15,090 nucleotides of DNA. Source: Smittium culicis. Lineage: Eukaryota > Kickxellomycota > Harpellomycetes > Harpellales > Legeriomycetaceae. A model generated the notes under the pieces. The model ran no database searches, was not told the DNA's origin, and saw only the letters and a program-made list of their open reading frames with translations. A program made the translations under genes and the position numbers. Shown piece after piece: positions 1 through 7,595 of the stretch (within the stretch, counting starts at the first letter, position 1; each line of letters begins with the position of its first letter). Location of the stretch: NCBI GenBank assembly GCA_001970855.1, contig LSSN01003071.1, forward strand, positions 1 through 15,090, given 5' to 3'.

Positions 1-13
1 TCTAACTAAATAG
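1..13 (+). promoter_or_regulatory. 3' end of a spliceosomal intron (branch point and acceptor)
   Basis: Bases 2-6 read CTAAC, the fungal branch-point core, and are followed almost at once by TAG at 11-13, a normal acceptor. The cyclin reading frame is open from the next base and has no in-frame ATG at its left end, so the frame most likely enters from an upstream exon outside the window. Such a short branch-to-acceptor distance is typical of compact fungal introns. An alternative non-ATG start at 19 (GTG) is much less likely in a eukaryote. Confidence 0.65.
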
Positions 14-561
14 GTAAAGTGCTGGAAAGAGTCATTGAAGAGAACGAAAAGTTGCAATTATCGACTCCAATACTTACCCGTTTCCACTCCCAAAAACCGC
101 CTGGCATTTCTGTCCAGAACTATCTCGAGCGGATAGTCAAATACACCGCCCTTGAACCCGTCTGCCTCCTCCTATTACTCGTATACGCTGATCGAATTAG
201 TAGGTTCAAGCAAAATCATTTTGTTCTAAACTCGCTGACGGTCCACCGCTTTATTATTTCTGCGATCACAGTTAGTGCAAAAGCTATGTGCGATGTTTAC
301 TGCACAAACTCGCACTATGCAAAAGTTGGCGGCGTTTCCACTCGCGAACTCTGCTTCTTGGAATTGGCCCTTGTTGATGCTATCGGTTGGCAACTTATGT
401 CACCTCACGACTCGCTTCTTATTTACTACAGGTCGCTTGTCGAAAATAGCGGTATCTACACTACAAGCCCACAATTCAATCCCCAAAAACATAAACTTGG
501 GTCCAGGTCTGACTCCTCTATCGACTCTGAGCTCAGCAAACGAGTTGCTCTTGGGTCCTAA
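14..561 (+). CDS. PHO80-like cyclin, last exon (5' partial)
   Basis: This exon encodes about 181 residues of a PHO80/PCL-family cyclin, the regulatory partner of a Pho85-type cyclin-dependent kinase; in yeast Pho80-Pho85 phosphorylates the bHLH factor Pho4 and controls phosphate genes. Seen in the sequence: the family signature FHSQKPPGISVQNYLERI near residues 22-39, then NSLTVHRFIISAITVSAKAM (about 71-90), CTNSHYAKVGGVSTRELCFL (about 95-114) and the closing helix with LVDAIGW. The cyclin fold is essentially complete; only a short N-terminal part (tens of residues) should lie in an upstream exon. The C-terminal tail after the cyclin box is short and polar and ends at TAA 559-561. It faces the bHLH gene at 783-1178 tail-to-tail. 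The family call is firm; the specific phosphate role is inferred, because PCL cyclins have several functions. Confidence 0.9.
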
Positions 562-782
562 CACGTCATAAATTTTATACATCTACTTTTCTATTTAATT
601 TTTTCTAATTACCATCTATTATATACATTTTATATACTTATCATCCCACCCTTTATTTGATATATTTTTGATATATTAAACATACTGATTGCTCCCTTAT
701 ATATAAACCTCGAAATAAAAAACATATTCATTTCCCCCATTAAACACCTGTTTTTTTATTTTAATTTTTCAATACAAAAAAT
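562..782. other. Convergent intergenic region with candidate polyadenylation signals
   Basis: These 221 bp separate the stop codons of two genes pointing at each other. An AATAAA on the plus strand at 714-719 could serve the cyclin transcript. On the minus strand an A/T tract around 750-770 contains AATAAA-like sequence (plus TTTATT) that could serve the bHLH transcript. The two 3' UTRs would then overlap. No reading frame of note is present. Confidence 0.4.
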
Positions 783-1178
783 CTAGTGTTTTTTGCTAAG
801 AATCTCATTTTCTAAAATCAAAAATTTTACGTATTCTATCGTTTTCTCCAAGATAACTGCTTCGCTTCTCTGCATTATATCCAGTGTCGGAACTAGCTCA
901 ATCAACTTCTCGTACTTGTTCCTAATATTGTGCCGCCGCCGTTGTTCGGATGCTATATGGTTCGCACGCTTTTGCGTCTCTGAAAGAAGCTCCACCTGCT
1001 GCCCGTTCCTCTGTCTCCTAGCTTCATCAAACCCTCTACTTACGGATCTCGCATCTCCATTGCTATCAACTTCCAAATTTCTCTCTACTTGATTTTCTGC
1101 ATCTTGCTCTAGCCCGCCTTGATCCGAGCCTTCGACAACTGATGTTTCTCGACTTGATACTGACGATGCCTCGCTCAT
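783..1178 (-). CDS. Small bHLH transcription factor (class B E-box reader)
   Basis: This is a single-exon gene of 131 codons, ATG at 1178-1176 and TAG at 785-783. The frame extends three codons further to a GTG, but the ATG is the sensible eukaryotic start. Residues 1-69 are polar, acidic and Ser-rich. A basic helix-loop-helix domain fills residues 70-124 at the extreme C-terminus, with basic region KRANHIASEQRRR, first helix NKYEKLIELVP and second helix RSEAVILEKTIEYVKFL. The basic region carries His74, Glu78, Arg81 and Arg82, the H-E-R-R set that reads CACGTG in class B factors such as Max and Pho4. A short leucine-containing extension after helix 2 is too short for a full zipper. Size and layout recall fungal INO4/MLX-like factors, which act as dimers. 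The domain is certain; the pathway is unknown. Neighbouring PHO80-like cyclin and an upstream CACGTG are discussed separately. Confidence 0.9.
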   Translation of the reverse strand: MSEASSVSSRETSVVEGSDQGGLEQDAENQVERNLEVDSNGDARSVSRGFDEARRQRNGQQVELLSETQKRANHIASEQRRRHNIRNKYEKLIELVPTLDIMQRSEAVILEKTIEYVKFLILENEILSKKH

Positions 1179-1556
1179 AATAGTCACACCCCCAAATATT
1201 AGATTATTTTTATTTTGAAGTTAAGCCTTTTTGTTAGTAAAGAGAAAAACTACTCTGTATTTTTTATGTATTTTTTTTTCGTTTCTAAGTGTGTGTGGTT
1301 ATATTTAATACATAGATTCTTCGTTTCAAGCCTTTCTTGGAAAATAGGCAACTTTTGATTTTCCTGGTATATCCAACTGAAATCATAAATACTAGTTTTC
1401 AACTTTGAAATGTTAAATTATTGGTTTGCTTAGTTTTTCCAGCAAGTAATTTAATATTTTAAAAATGATATACGAATCATTGAATTTTCTTAATTAATGG
1501 CTGTTGGTTATGGTGGTCATAAGAACTAGAGTCACGTGCCAATCATATACGCGCCC
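1179..1556 (-). promoter_or_regulatory. Upstream region of the bHLH gene
   Basis: This AT-rich stretch precedes the bHLH start codon on the minus strand and contains no gene. Its one clear motif is the E-box plus CCAAT pair at 1533-1543, about 355 bp upstream of the ATG. A stretch near 1496-1525 faintly resembles an inner part of the MITE described below, in minus orientation, but is too diverged to call. Confidence 0.45.
1533..1543. promoter_or_regulatory. CACGTG E-box directly abutting CCAAT
   Basis: CACGTG occupies 1533-1538 and CCAAT follows without a gap at 1539-1543. CACGTG is the known target of class B bHLH dimers and CCAAT of the Hap2/3/5 (NF-Y) complex. It lies upstream of a bHLH gene with the matching basic-region residues, so self-regulation is possible. 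A six-base palindrome can occur by chance, so function is inference. Confidence 0.4.
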
Positions 1557-1753
1557 TTATCCCTTTCACGGGAGGTAAGCTATTTTTGAGCTACAAAATA
1601 TAGCTAACAGCATTCAAATAAAAAACTTTAATTCTGTAGATATTCCAATAATTGGTTTATTGTAGAATAACTACAAATAATAAATAACTTATAAATAATA
1701 AGCGAATCAAAAGAATCGACTTTTTCAAAGATTGTTGGACGAGAAATGGTTAT
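1557..1753 (+). mobile_element. TTAA-flanked MITE, copy A
   Basis: This 197-bp copy has left end TTATCCCTTTCACGGG and right end GGACGAGAAATGGTTAT, an imperfect version of the family ends TTAACCCTTTCCC and GGGAAAGGGTTAA. The inside follows the family order: a CTATTTTTGAGC block, CAAAATATAGCTAAC, a TTTAATTC block, an AT-rich middle, then GCGAATCA near the right end. There is no coding capacity. The TTAA flanks and CCC-starting ends resemble the piggyBac superfamily; this copy has drifted to TTAT on both sides and so looks old. Confidence 0.75.
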
Positions 1754-1965
1754 CAATCAAAAATAAAAGCAAGAAAAAGTGAAGTATTTTCACAGTTTGT
1801 AAAGGTTCTTTCTAATAATCATAAAATAACATTTGATACAGCCTGATATCTCCATAGATCCACTTGCACCTCAAAAACTTGCCATAAAGCTTAAATTTCC
1901 TGCAAACTCTACAAATAGAACTAATCACACCTCTTACATACATACATAGTCAAATACTGTTATAT
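1754..1965. other. AT-rich spacer between MITE copies A and B
   Basis: I see no gene, RNA or clear repeat copy here. It is ordinary AT-rich sequence between two transposon copies. Confidence 0.5.
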
Positions 1966-2329
1966 TTAACTGTTTCGCGCGCAGTAGGCTGGTTTTGATC
2001 CACAAAATATAGTCAACAGCGTTCAATTAATATAATTTAATTAGGAGGCCTTAACCCTTTCCAGTCCTACGCTCTTATAAAAAAACTAATTTGTTGATTT
2101 GTTTATGATTAATAAGCAAGTTTATTATTTTTTGTTATTTTACAATATACCAATACTTCTTAAAGCCTCGGAATTAAAGCATTTTAATTGAACGCTGTTG
2201 GCTATATCTGGTGGGTCAAAAATAACCTACCACCCGGGAAAGGGTTAATAAGCATTGATTTTTTTTTTGTAAAAAATCAAATAGTAAATTTCATTATTAG
2301 TCATAAACGAATCAAAAAATTGATTTTTT
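1966..2329 (+). mobile_element. MITE copy B, split by nested copy C and cut short at its right end
   Basis: Two pieces belong to one plus-orientation copy. The left piece, 1966-2050, begins TTAACTGTTTCGCG and runs through CAAAATATAGTCAAC to the AATTAGGAGGCC block. The right piece, 2249-2329, resumes at TAAGCATTG and continues through ATAAACGAATCAA. In the undivided copies D, F and G the equivalent sequences are contiguous across a TTAA. Copy C occupies exactly that TTAA. The last 30 or so bases of B, including its right end, are missing where copy D begins. Confidence 0.75.
2051..2248 (-). mobile_element. MITE copy C, nested inside copy B
   Basis: This 198-bp copy is in reverse orientation, with ends TTAACCCTTTCCAG and CCCGGGAAAGGGTTAA. 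TTAA is present at both 2051-2054 and 2245-2248, whereas the uninterrupted relatives have a single TTAA at this point, so this is a target-site duplication. Its right terminus is the best preserved in the window, which suggests it is among the younger copies. Confidence 0.85.
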
Positions 2330-2527
2330 TTAGCCCTTTCGCAGGCGGTAGACTTTTTTTTACCTACAAAATATAACCTGCCATATTCAGTTTCAATTCT
2401 TTAATTCCGAGTCTTTAAGAAATATTGGTATATTTTAAATTAACAACGAATAACAAACTTGCTTATAAACCATAACCGAATCAACAAATTAGTTTTTTTA
2501 TAAGAGTGTAGGGCTGGAAAGAGTTAA
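2330..2527 (+). mobile_element. MITE copy D
   Basis: This 198-bp copy begins TTAGCCCTTTCGCAGG and ends GGGCTGGAAAGAGTTAA. It contains the full internal order, including CTACAAAATATAACC, TTTAATTCCGAGTCTTTAAG, TATTGGTATATTTT and CATAACCGAATCAAC. It replaces the right end of copy B. A short open frame over this part (2188-2376) is chance reading through repeats. Confidence 0.8.
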
Positions 2528-2548
2528 AGGTAGTTGGTCAGGAAAGCG

Positions 2549-2742
2549 CCAATCGTTTCCCCCGAGCTAGACTGTTTTTCTACAAAATATAGCCAACTGA
2601 ATATGATAATAATAATTTATTTCCGAGAATAATTAAATAATTCGTATATTATATAATATCAACAAATTGTAAATTTCATTATTAATCATAAACGAATCAA
2701 TAAATAAATTTTTATAAAGAGTGTTAGACGTGAAAGGGTTGA
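2549..2742 (+). mobile_element. MITE copy E (diverged ends)
   Basis: The copy begins CCAATCGTTTCCCCCGAG, matching the family left end with several substitutions, and ends GACGTGAAAGGGTTGA. It shares the internal string GTAAATTTCATTATTA followed by a TCATAAACGAATCAA block with copy B, unlike copies D and G, so at least two subfamilies are present. Confidence 0.7.
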
Positions 2743-2875
2743 ATTACTTTAATTCCGAAGCTTTAATAAGTATTGGTTTATTGCATAATAACAGCATATA
2801 ACTAACTTACTTATAAATCATAAACGAATCATAAAATTGAAATTTTGTAAACAGAGTTGAACGGGAAAATGTTAA
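2743..2875 (+). mobile_element. MITE copy F, left-truncated
   Basis: Only the right two thirds remain, starting with the TTTAATTCCGAAGCTTTAAT block and continuing through TATTGGTTTATTG, ATAAACGAATCA and the terminus ACGGGAAAATGTTAA. The left end is absent and copy E lies immediately before it. Confidence 0.75.
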
Positions 2876-3010
2876 AAAATCTCGCATATTAGAAATATTT
2901 GCATAGCCAATAAATCAATGCGAGATTGAATTAAATTATATTTGTTATTCTATTGGCTATCTATATTAGCTTTATATAAAAAACACGTTTAGCTCATCAA
3001 TAGTCTAAAT
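2876..3010. other. Spacer with two interleaved perfect inverted repeats
   Basis: AATCTCGCAT (2878-2887) pairs with ATGCGAGATT (2918-2927), and ATAGCCAATA (2903-2912) pairs with TATTGGCTAT (2951-2960). The arms alternate rather than nest, so only a pseudoknot-like fold could form both. Nothing else is recognised here. Confidence 0.5.
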
Positions 3011-3207
3011 TTAACCCTTTCCCATACGGCAGGCTATTTTTGAGCATATAAATATAGCTAACTATGTTCAATTAAAATCGATTAATTCCGAGACATTAAG
3101 AATTATTGGTATAATGCAAAATATTAACAAATAATAAACTTGCTTATAATTCACGGACGAATCATTAAATTAAACTTTTAAAAGAGTGTTGGGTGGGAAA
3201 GAGTTAA
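3011..3207 (+). mobile_element. MITE copy G, next to the tRNA gene
   Basis: This complete 197-bp copy has intact TTAA at both edges (3011-3014 and 3204-3207), left end TTAACCCTTTCCCATACG and right end TTGGGTGGGAAAGAGTTAA. It ends 12 bp before the tRNA-Lys 3' terminus and just outside the pol III terminator run. Confidence 0.85.
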
Positions 3208-3212
3208 GAGAG

Positions 3213-3220
3213 AAAAAAAA
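3213..3220 (-). terminator. RNA polymerase III terminator (T tract)
   Basis: Read on the minus strand this is a run of eight T residues directly at the tRNA 3' end, the standard pol III stop. The final T may double as the discriminator base. Confidence 0.85.
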
Positions 3221-3292
3221 GCCCAACGCGGGGGTCGAACCCGCAACCTTGAGATTAAGAGTCTCACGCTCTACCGATTGAGCTAGCCGGGC
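3220..3292 (-). tRNA. tRNA-Lys (CUU)
   Basis: The minus strand folds as a full nuclear tRNA. The acceptor stem GCCCGGC pairs with GTTGGGC using two G-U pairs. The D stem is GCTC/GAGC, the anticodon stem TGAGA/TCTCA with loop CTCTTAA, and the T stem GCGGG/CCCGC with loop TTCGACC. The anticodon CTT (plus AAG at 3257-3259) reads the lysine codon AAG. There is no intron and no encoded CCA, as expected for a nuclear gene; the discriminator would be U, as in yeast tRNA-Lys. The internal A box (TAGCTCAATCGG) and B box (GGTTCGACCCC) are present. Confidence 0.97.
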
Positions 3293-3668
3293 CCGAAATT
3301 ACCGCGAAAAATATTATTATATAAAAAAAAATTTTCGATTTGTATTTTTATATAGAACATATAATTTATAATATTAAATCATTAATAAATGTATTTTGAG
3401 CAACGTGAATACCAATACCAGATTCTAGAGCTATATATACCTCGAAAAGTAAGTTTGGTCTTAGGAGAACTTTTATTACTTTTGAAAGAAAATTTTAGTT
3501 TTTTCTAGTTTTCATAATTATTAAATAATAACCTCATTAATAAAATCTTCTAATTAAATTCAATTTTTTTAATTTATTTTGTTTGTCGTGAGGCGATGTA
3601 TAGTTAAAATAATACTCTCATACTATAAGAGTCTATAACTAGCATAAGATTATTTTGTGGAACTAGGC

Positions 3669-3692
3669 GTTGTATAACAAATTTTATACGAC
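3669..3692. repeat. Short hairpin
   Basis: GTTGTATAAC and TTTATACGAC form a nine-pair stem (one G-T pair) around a short A/T loop. It stands alone in AT-rich sequence and no role can be assigned. Confidence 0.4.
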
Positions 3693-4092
3693 AGTACTTA
3701 TAACAAAATAAAATATTAGTATTATTAACAATTTATTATTTCTTGTAATTTTACAGCCTTATGACTATCAATACCGATCCAGTTTATTGTTATCACAAGT
3801 TGTTAGTTTTTTCTGCATATTTTAAACTCTATTTTTTATCATATGATTATATTTAACAAAACACCATTAAATAAACGTTGTTTATGTACCATATGTGTTG
3901 TGGGGAAAACAAGTCATATGATACTAGTATTAAGAATAAAGAATTTCTATTGTAAAAGCATGGATTAAGTTCAAATAAGATAGCGAGAAAGTGTGAATAA
4001 ATGCCTATGTCTTTGGTAGAAAAGACGAAAGACTGTTTTTTAGAAAAGTTTCAAAACTAATAAATCATTAAAACATACTTTATTAAATTATT

Positions 4093-4148
4093 ATTTTATA
4101 TTTTATATTTTATATTTTATATTTTATATTTTATATTTTATATTTTAT
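4093..4148. repeat. Heptamer microsatellite (ATTTTAT)8
   Basis: Eight perfect tandem copies of ATTTTAT are followed by a partial ninth with a T insertion. The perfect identity of the units suggests recent slippage expansion. Confidence 0.95.
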
Positions 4149-4274
4149 ATTTTTTATCATAATCAGAAAAAGGATTAACTTTGAATATATAAAGCTAATA
4201 TGGTATTCAAATAGTTATAACGTATATATCAAATAATACACTACATTTTTTTTCATATAAAATAGCATTATAAA

Positions 4275-4287
4275 CCCCCCCCCCCCC
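4275..4287. repeat. Homopolymer of 13 C
   Basis: Thirteen consecutive C residues stand in otherwise strongly AT-rich sequence. Long C runs are also prone to length error in sequencing. Confidence 0.9.
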
Positions 4288-5518
4288 AGTGAACTTTTCC
4301 CCTTGTGGTTTAACAACTAGATTACTCCTGCGTGATTAAAAAGCTCTATTTAAACCAAATCTTAAAATTTTTTTATTTATATTTCTATAGTATCAATTAA
4401 TAACTTGTCTTTAGATCATAATATTTTCATTCATAATTAATAATAATATTATCGCTAATAATTCCGAATTAACATATAACTTATGATAAAAATTAGTCAG
4501 ATGACACAAAAGAACACAAAATAGACGACAAATAAGTTACAACTTTAAATAAAACTACAAAGTATACTGATAATCAGTAAGCTAGAAATGAAAATATAAA
4601 AAAACCTCACTTTTAATAAACAAAAGCTTAAAAGTATAAATTTATATAACTTTATATATCAAAAATATGTTTTTTATGATAAAAATAATCCAGTTTTAAA
4701 ATAAATAACAAAAATTGAAAGGTTATTGAATTTTTAATATATATTTATTAGTTTTTAGGGAAAAAAAATGAAAATTGCAAATAAAAGTTAATACGGTACA
4801 CACTAACGAACACTTAAATTAAAAAATGTCCAAAATATTGTTTAAAAAAATTATATTTCTTACTGTTGAGTTTTTTTACCATGCGATTTTTCATACAGTA
4901 ACCACTAAAAACTGCTGCAAAGATTTTTAACTTTTTAGAAATTCTCTAGCTTCCAAGAATTTGAACTGCCTAAAAATTCTCTTGTATGCCAATCTATTGA
5001 AACAGCTAGAAATTTTCCAAGGAAAAAAAGAAATTGTAGCATCTATTTTGCTTTTTTATTTTTTTATATATTATTTACTTTGATGCTTTATTAATGAGCC
5101 TAGTTACATAGTCTATTATAATATAAAAGGGGTTAAATTTTTTCAATGAAAACGAGCTTTATTTGGTTTAAAGATTCATACTGTTGAAAAAAACTAAATA
5201 TATTAAATAATCACGATTAAATTACACTTGTTAAAGTACTAAAAAATAAATTTATAGTTTTTTTGCCAAAATTTATATTATTGGCATAATTTTTTTTCCC
5301 CACATGGCATATAGAGGTATCCTACTAATATTCATTATATTATTAATACTAAAATTTTAACTATACTATCATAAAACAAAAAATTATTGCTCTTATCAAT
5401 TTTTTACATTATTCACGTCTATATTAATTTCATTAATTTTAATCTTTAATTATGCATTTGAATGAAGTATAACCGAAAAATACTTTATACTAAAATAAAG
5501 TGACTTTTAGTGCCATAG

Positions 5519-5701
5519 TCACATTTTTAATTGAACAATCAGCGATAAATTATCTACCAACTGAAGATCCCCCTTATCTTACCCATCCCATTGAATCACC
5601 ATTTCCTTTAGTTTACAGTTCTCTTCACCTGTTAGTTTCATATATATTGACAGCATAATCCTTCCTATGAAGGCTATACTGTCCAACAAGTTTAACTCCT
5701 T
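5519..5701 (-). pseudogene. Decayed coding-like fragment, family not recognised
   Basis: On the minus strand 40 open codons at 5701-5582 have a protein-like composition, with a segment DSIAFIGRIMLSIYMKLTG followed by a Lys/Glu-rich stretch ending in IQWDG. After a single TAA (5579-5581) the same frame stays open for 19 codons to a TGA at 5519-5521, rich in Leu, Val and Asp. The segment is richer in G and C than its surroundings. A neighbouring frame upstream (to about 5790) is also partly open, so a frameshifted gene relic is possible. I recognise no family; a transposon remnant is the best guess, and chance is not excluded. Confidence 0.3.
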
Positions 5702-7324
5702 CTAGTACCCTAGTTCTTTATATGCTTAATATTTTGACACCAAATAACTATTCTTTAAAAATATCCACCTTGTAAGCGTCATAAAATTTTTTTTTTTAGA
5801 AATTGCTTGGGCGACATCTAAAATTGATTGAAGCCATTATAAATTCGATTTCAAAACCCTGTGTATGAATGGTTATATAAATTTTTTAATTTTAAGACAA
5901 TGGAATGGTATATACTCAAATTTAATAAAATAATAGATAATTATATAATTTAAAAAAAAACCCTCTAATTACTAAATCAAATTATAGAAAATCTAGATTA
6001 ATATAGCACTTCTTTTTTAGATTAATATTTTTTTCCTTAAAATATATTGAATTTAAAGGTTATTTTTATGGGTAATATTTAATAACATTAAAATTTAGAA
6101 TTTGTACGTAATAAAATTTTGGTTTTATAAGTTTCAAAAGTATAAGTATACTAATTAAACTAAGAAAAATTATGCCAATAAATATAATTAAGGTTGCTTT
6201 TTATTTCTATAAATATTAATATTCGAAATCTTATTTCAATAAAATAAGATAATTAATTTTTTCTTAATCTCGAAATTTAGTTTTGAATTTTTGATTAACT
6301 AATGTGCAAGTTTTTATATCAATGTGGCTTTGTTTATACATATTTCCAAATTAAATTGATATGAAAAGTATAAAAAATCTATTGTATTCTTTTTGGAATA
6401 TAACAAAAAATTATTATATAAATTTTTTTCCGAAAAACTCATTATTTTTCACTATTTAGAATGGTGATTATCAAATATTATTCATTAAAGAGTATATAAA
6501 TCTTGGAGATTCTTAGGAGTATATGAAGTTTTTTTCTTAGAAATTATACTTTATTATTTAAACTAGGTATTGGAATTTATTGTATCACATAAACCAATCT
6601 ATGATATTTTCCAATCAAATCTAAAACTAAATCAACGCTTATGTGCAGGAAAAATCTTATAGAAAAATTTCCTCTCATTAAAATAATCTCCCATATATAG
6701 TAAAACCTCTGATTAAGAAACATGTATTTTTACTCTATTTTGGTACAAATGTCGTCTAATACAGCAATTTATCATTTTTGAAGGTTTTTTAAATCTAAAA
6801 ATGACTTTCAAAGCATTAGCTACACATTTACAAAAAAAAAAAAGTCAAACTTTAGTATTCTAAATAAATTAATTTAATTAGCTTATTTTTTTTTAAAAAA
6901 ATCATAGCTTAATTCGTTAATTAATACGATTTAGTTGCCATAATAAAAATAATGTTTTGACTCATTTTACTGCCATTTACAAAAATAACTGCGAGTTGTC
7001 TTCTCAGAGCACTATTTACAATAGTCTTGATATTTAGCGATATTAATAGAAAATTAGCTATAATTTGCGAGTTTAATTTAATTAGCCTATAAAATCGTCT
7101 TTAAAAAATAGGTTATGCTTCAAAAAATATATTAATTACTTATTCAATTTAAAATTAACCAAATTGCTATCTCTGAGGGTATTAATCTCAAGGAGTTTCC
7201 ATAAAGGTGTTTTACTGTATAGATTTTTTTATTAAAATCGCGGAATTTTATTGGTACGGAAAAAAAGCAATAAATATGTGCTAGAATAAACTAAAAAATG
7301 GTAAAATTGATGCAAAGAATATAG

Positions 7325-7354
7325 ATATTATATTTCATGGGGTGGTCATATTAA
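7325..7354 (+). repeat. Left inverted terminal repeat of the DIRS element
   Basis: ATGGGGTGGTCATATTAA (7337-7354) is an exact reverse complement of 11358-11375. Similarity continues outward through ATATTAT with a small gap, then stops. DIRS inverted repeats are usually longer, so the recognisable part may be a remnant. Confidence 0.85.
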
Positions 7355-7595
7355 GTTTTTATCATCTCTATTGGATAAAGAATCGAACTTACAAAAACCA
7401 ATAAAATTCTAATACGTAATAAAATAAGTATCTATAAAAAATTTATATTTATAACGAAAGTACTTTGTTATGATATCCTTATTTTCTTTTCTTTCGTAAA
7501 GGTACTCTACCAGCTATAAAGATTTTCAAAAAAATAAAATAAAAGTAAAAATTATTTTAAAATATAAATTCATATATTCTACAAATTTATTTACA
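7355..7595 (+). promoter_or_regulatory. Leader between left ITR and gag-like ORF
   Basis: This AT-rich untranslated region should hold the element's promoter and transcript start. The only structure seen is a 7-bp inverted pair ACGAAAG (7454-7460) and CTTTCGT (7491-7497). No core promoter motif can be named. Confidence 0.35.

Larger units (their letters stand above)
3293..7324. other. About 4 kb of very AT-rich DNA without an intact gene
   Basis: No open reading frame above about 60 codons, no further tRNA and no complete MITE copy could be supported here. What can be seen is a small hairpin at 3669-3692, a heptamer repeat at 4093-4148, a 13-C run at 4275-4287 and a decayed coding-like stretch near 5519-5701 on the minus strand. 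Base composition is visibly poorer in G and C than in the flanking gene and transposon segments. Very old transposon remains are the likeliest content, but I could not identify them. Confidence 0.6.

Noticed and set aside
793..1092. Plus-strand open frame of 99 codons
   Set aside because: It is the antisense shadow of the bHLH coding region, whose minus-strand frame has a clear domain.
2188..2376. Open frame of 62 codons
   Set aside because: It runs through the end of MITE copy C, the right part of copy B and the start of copy D, with poly-Phe and poly-Lys composition; it is chance reading of repeats.
1557..3207. CRISPR-like array of regularly spaced repeats
   Set aside because: The repeated units are about 197 bp with terminal inverted repeats and TTAA flanks, in a eukaryotic setting; they are MITEs.
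4935..5081. Open frame of about 49 codons with Leu/Lys-rich sequence, also partly open on the other strand
   Set aside because: Both strands look equally protein-like, ends are undefined and no domain is visible; expected by chance in AT-rich DNA.
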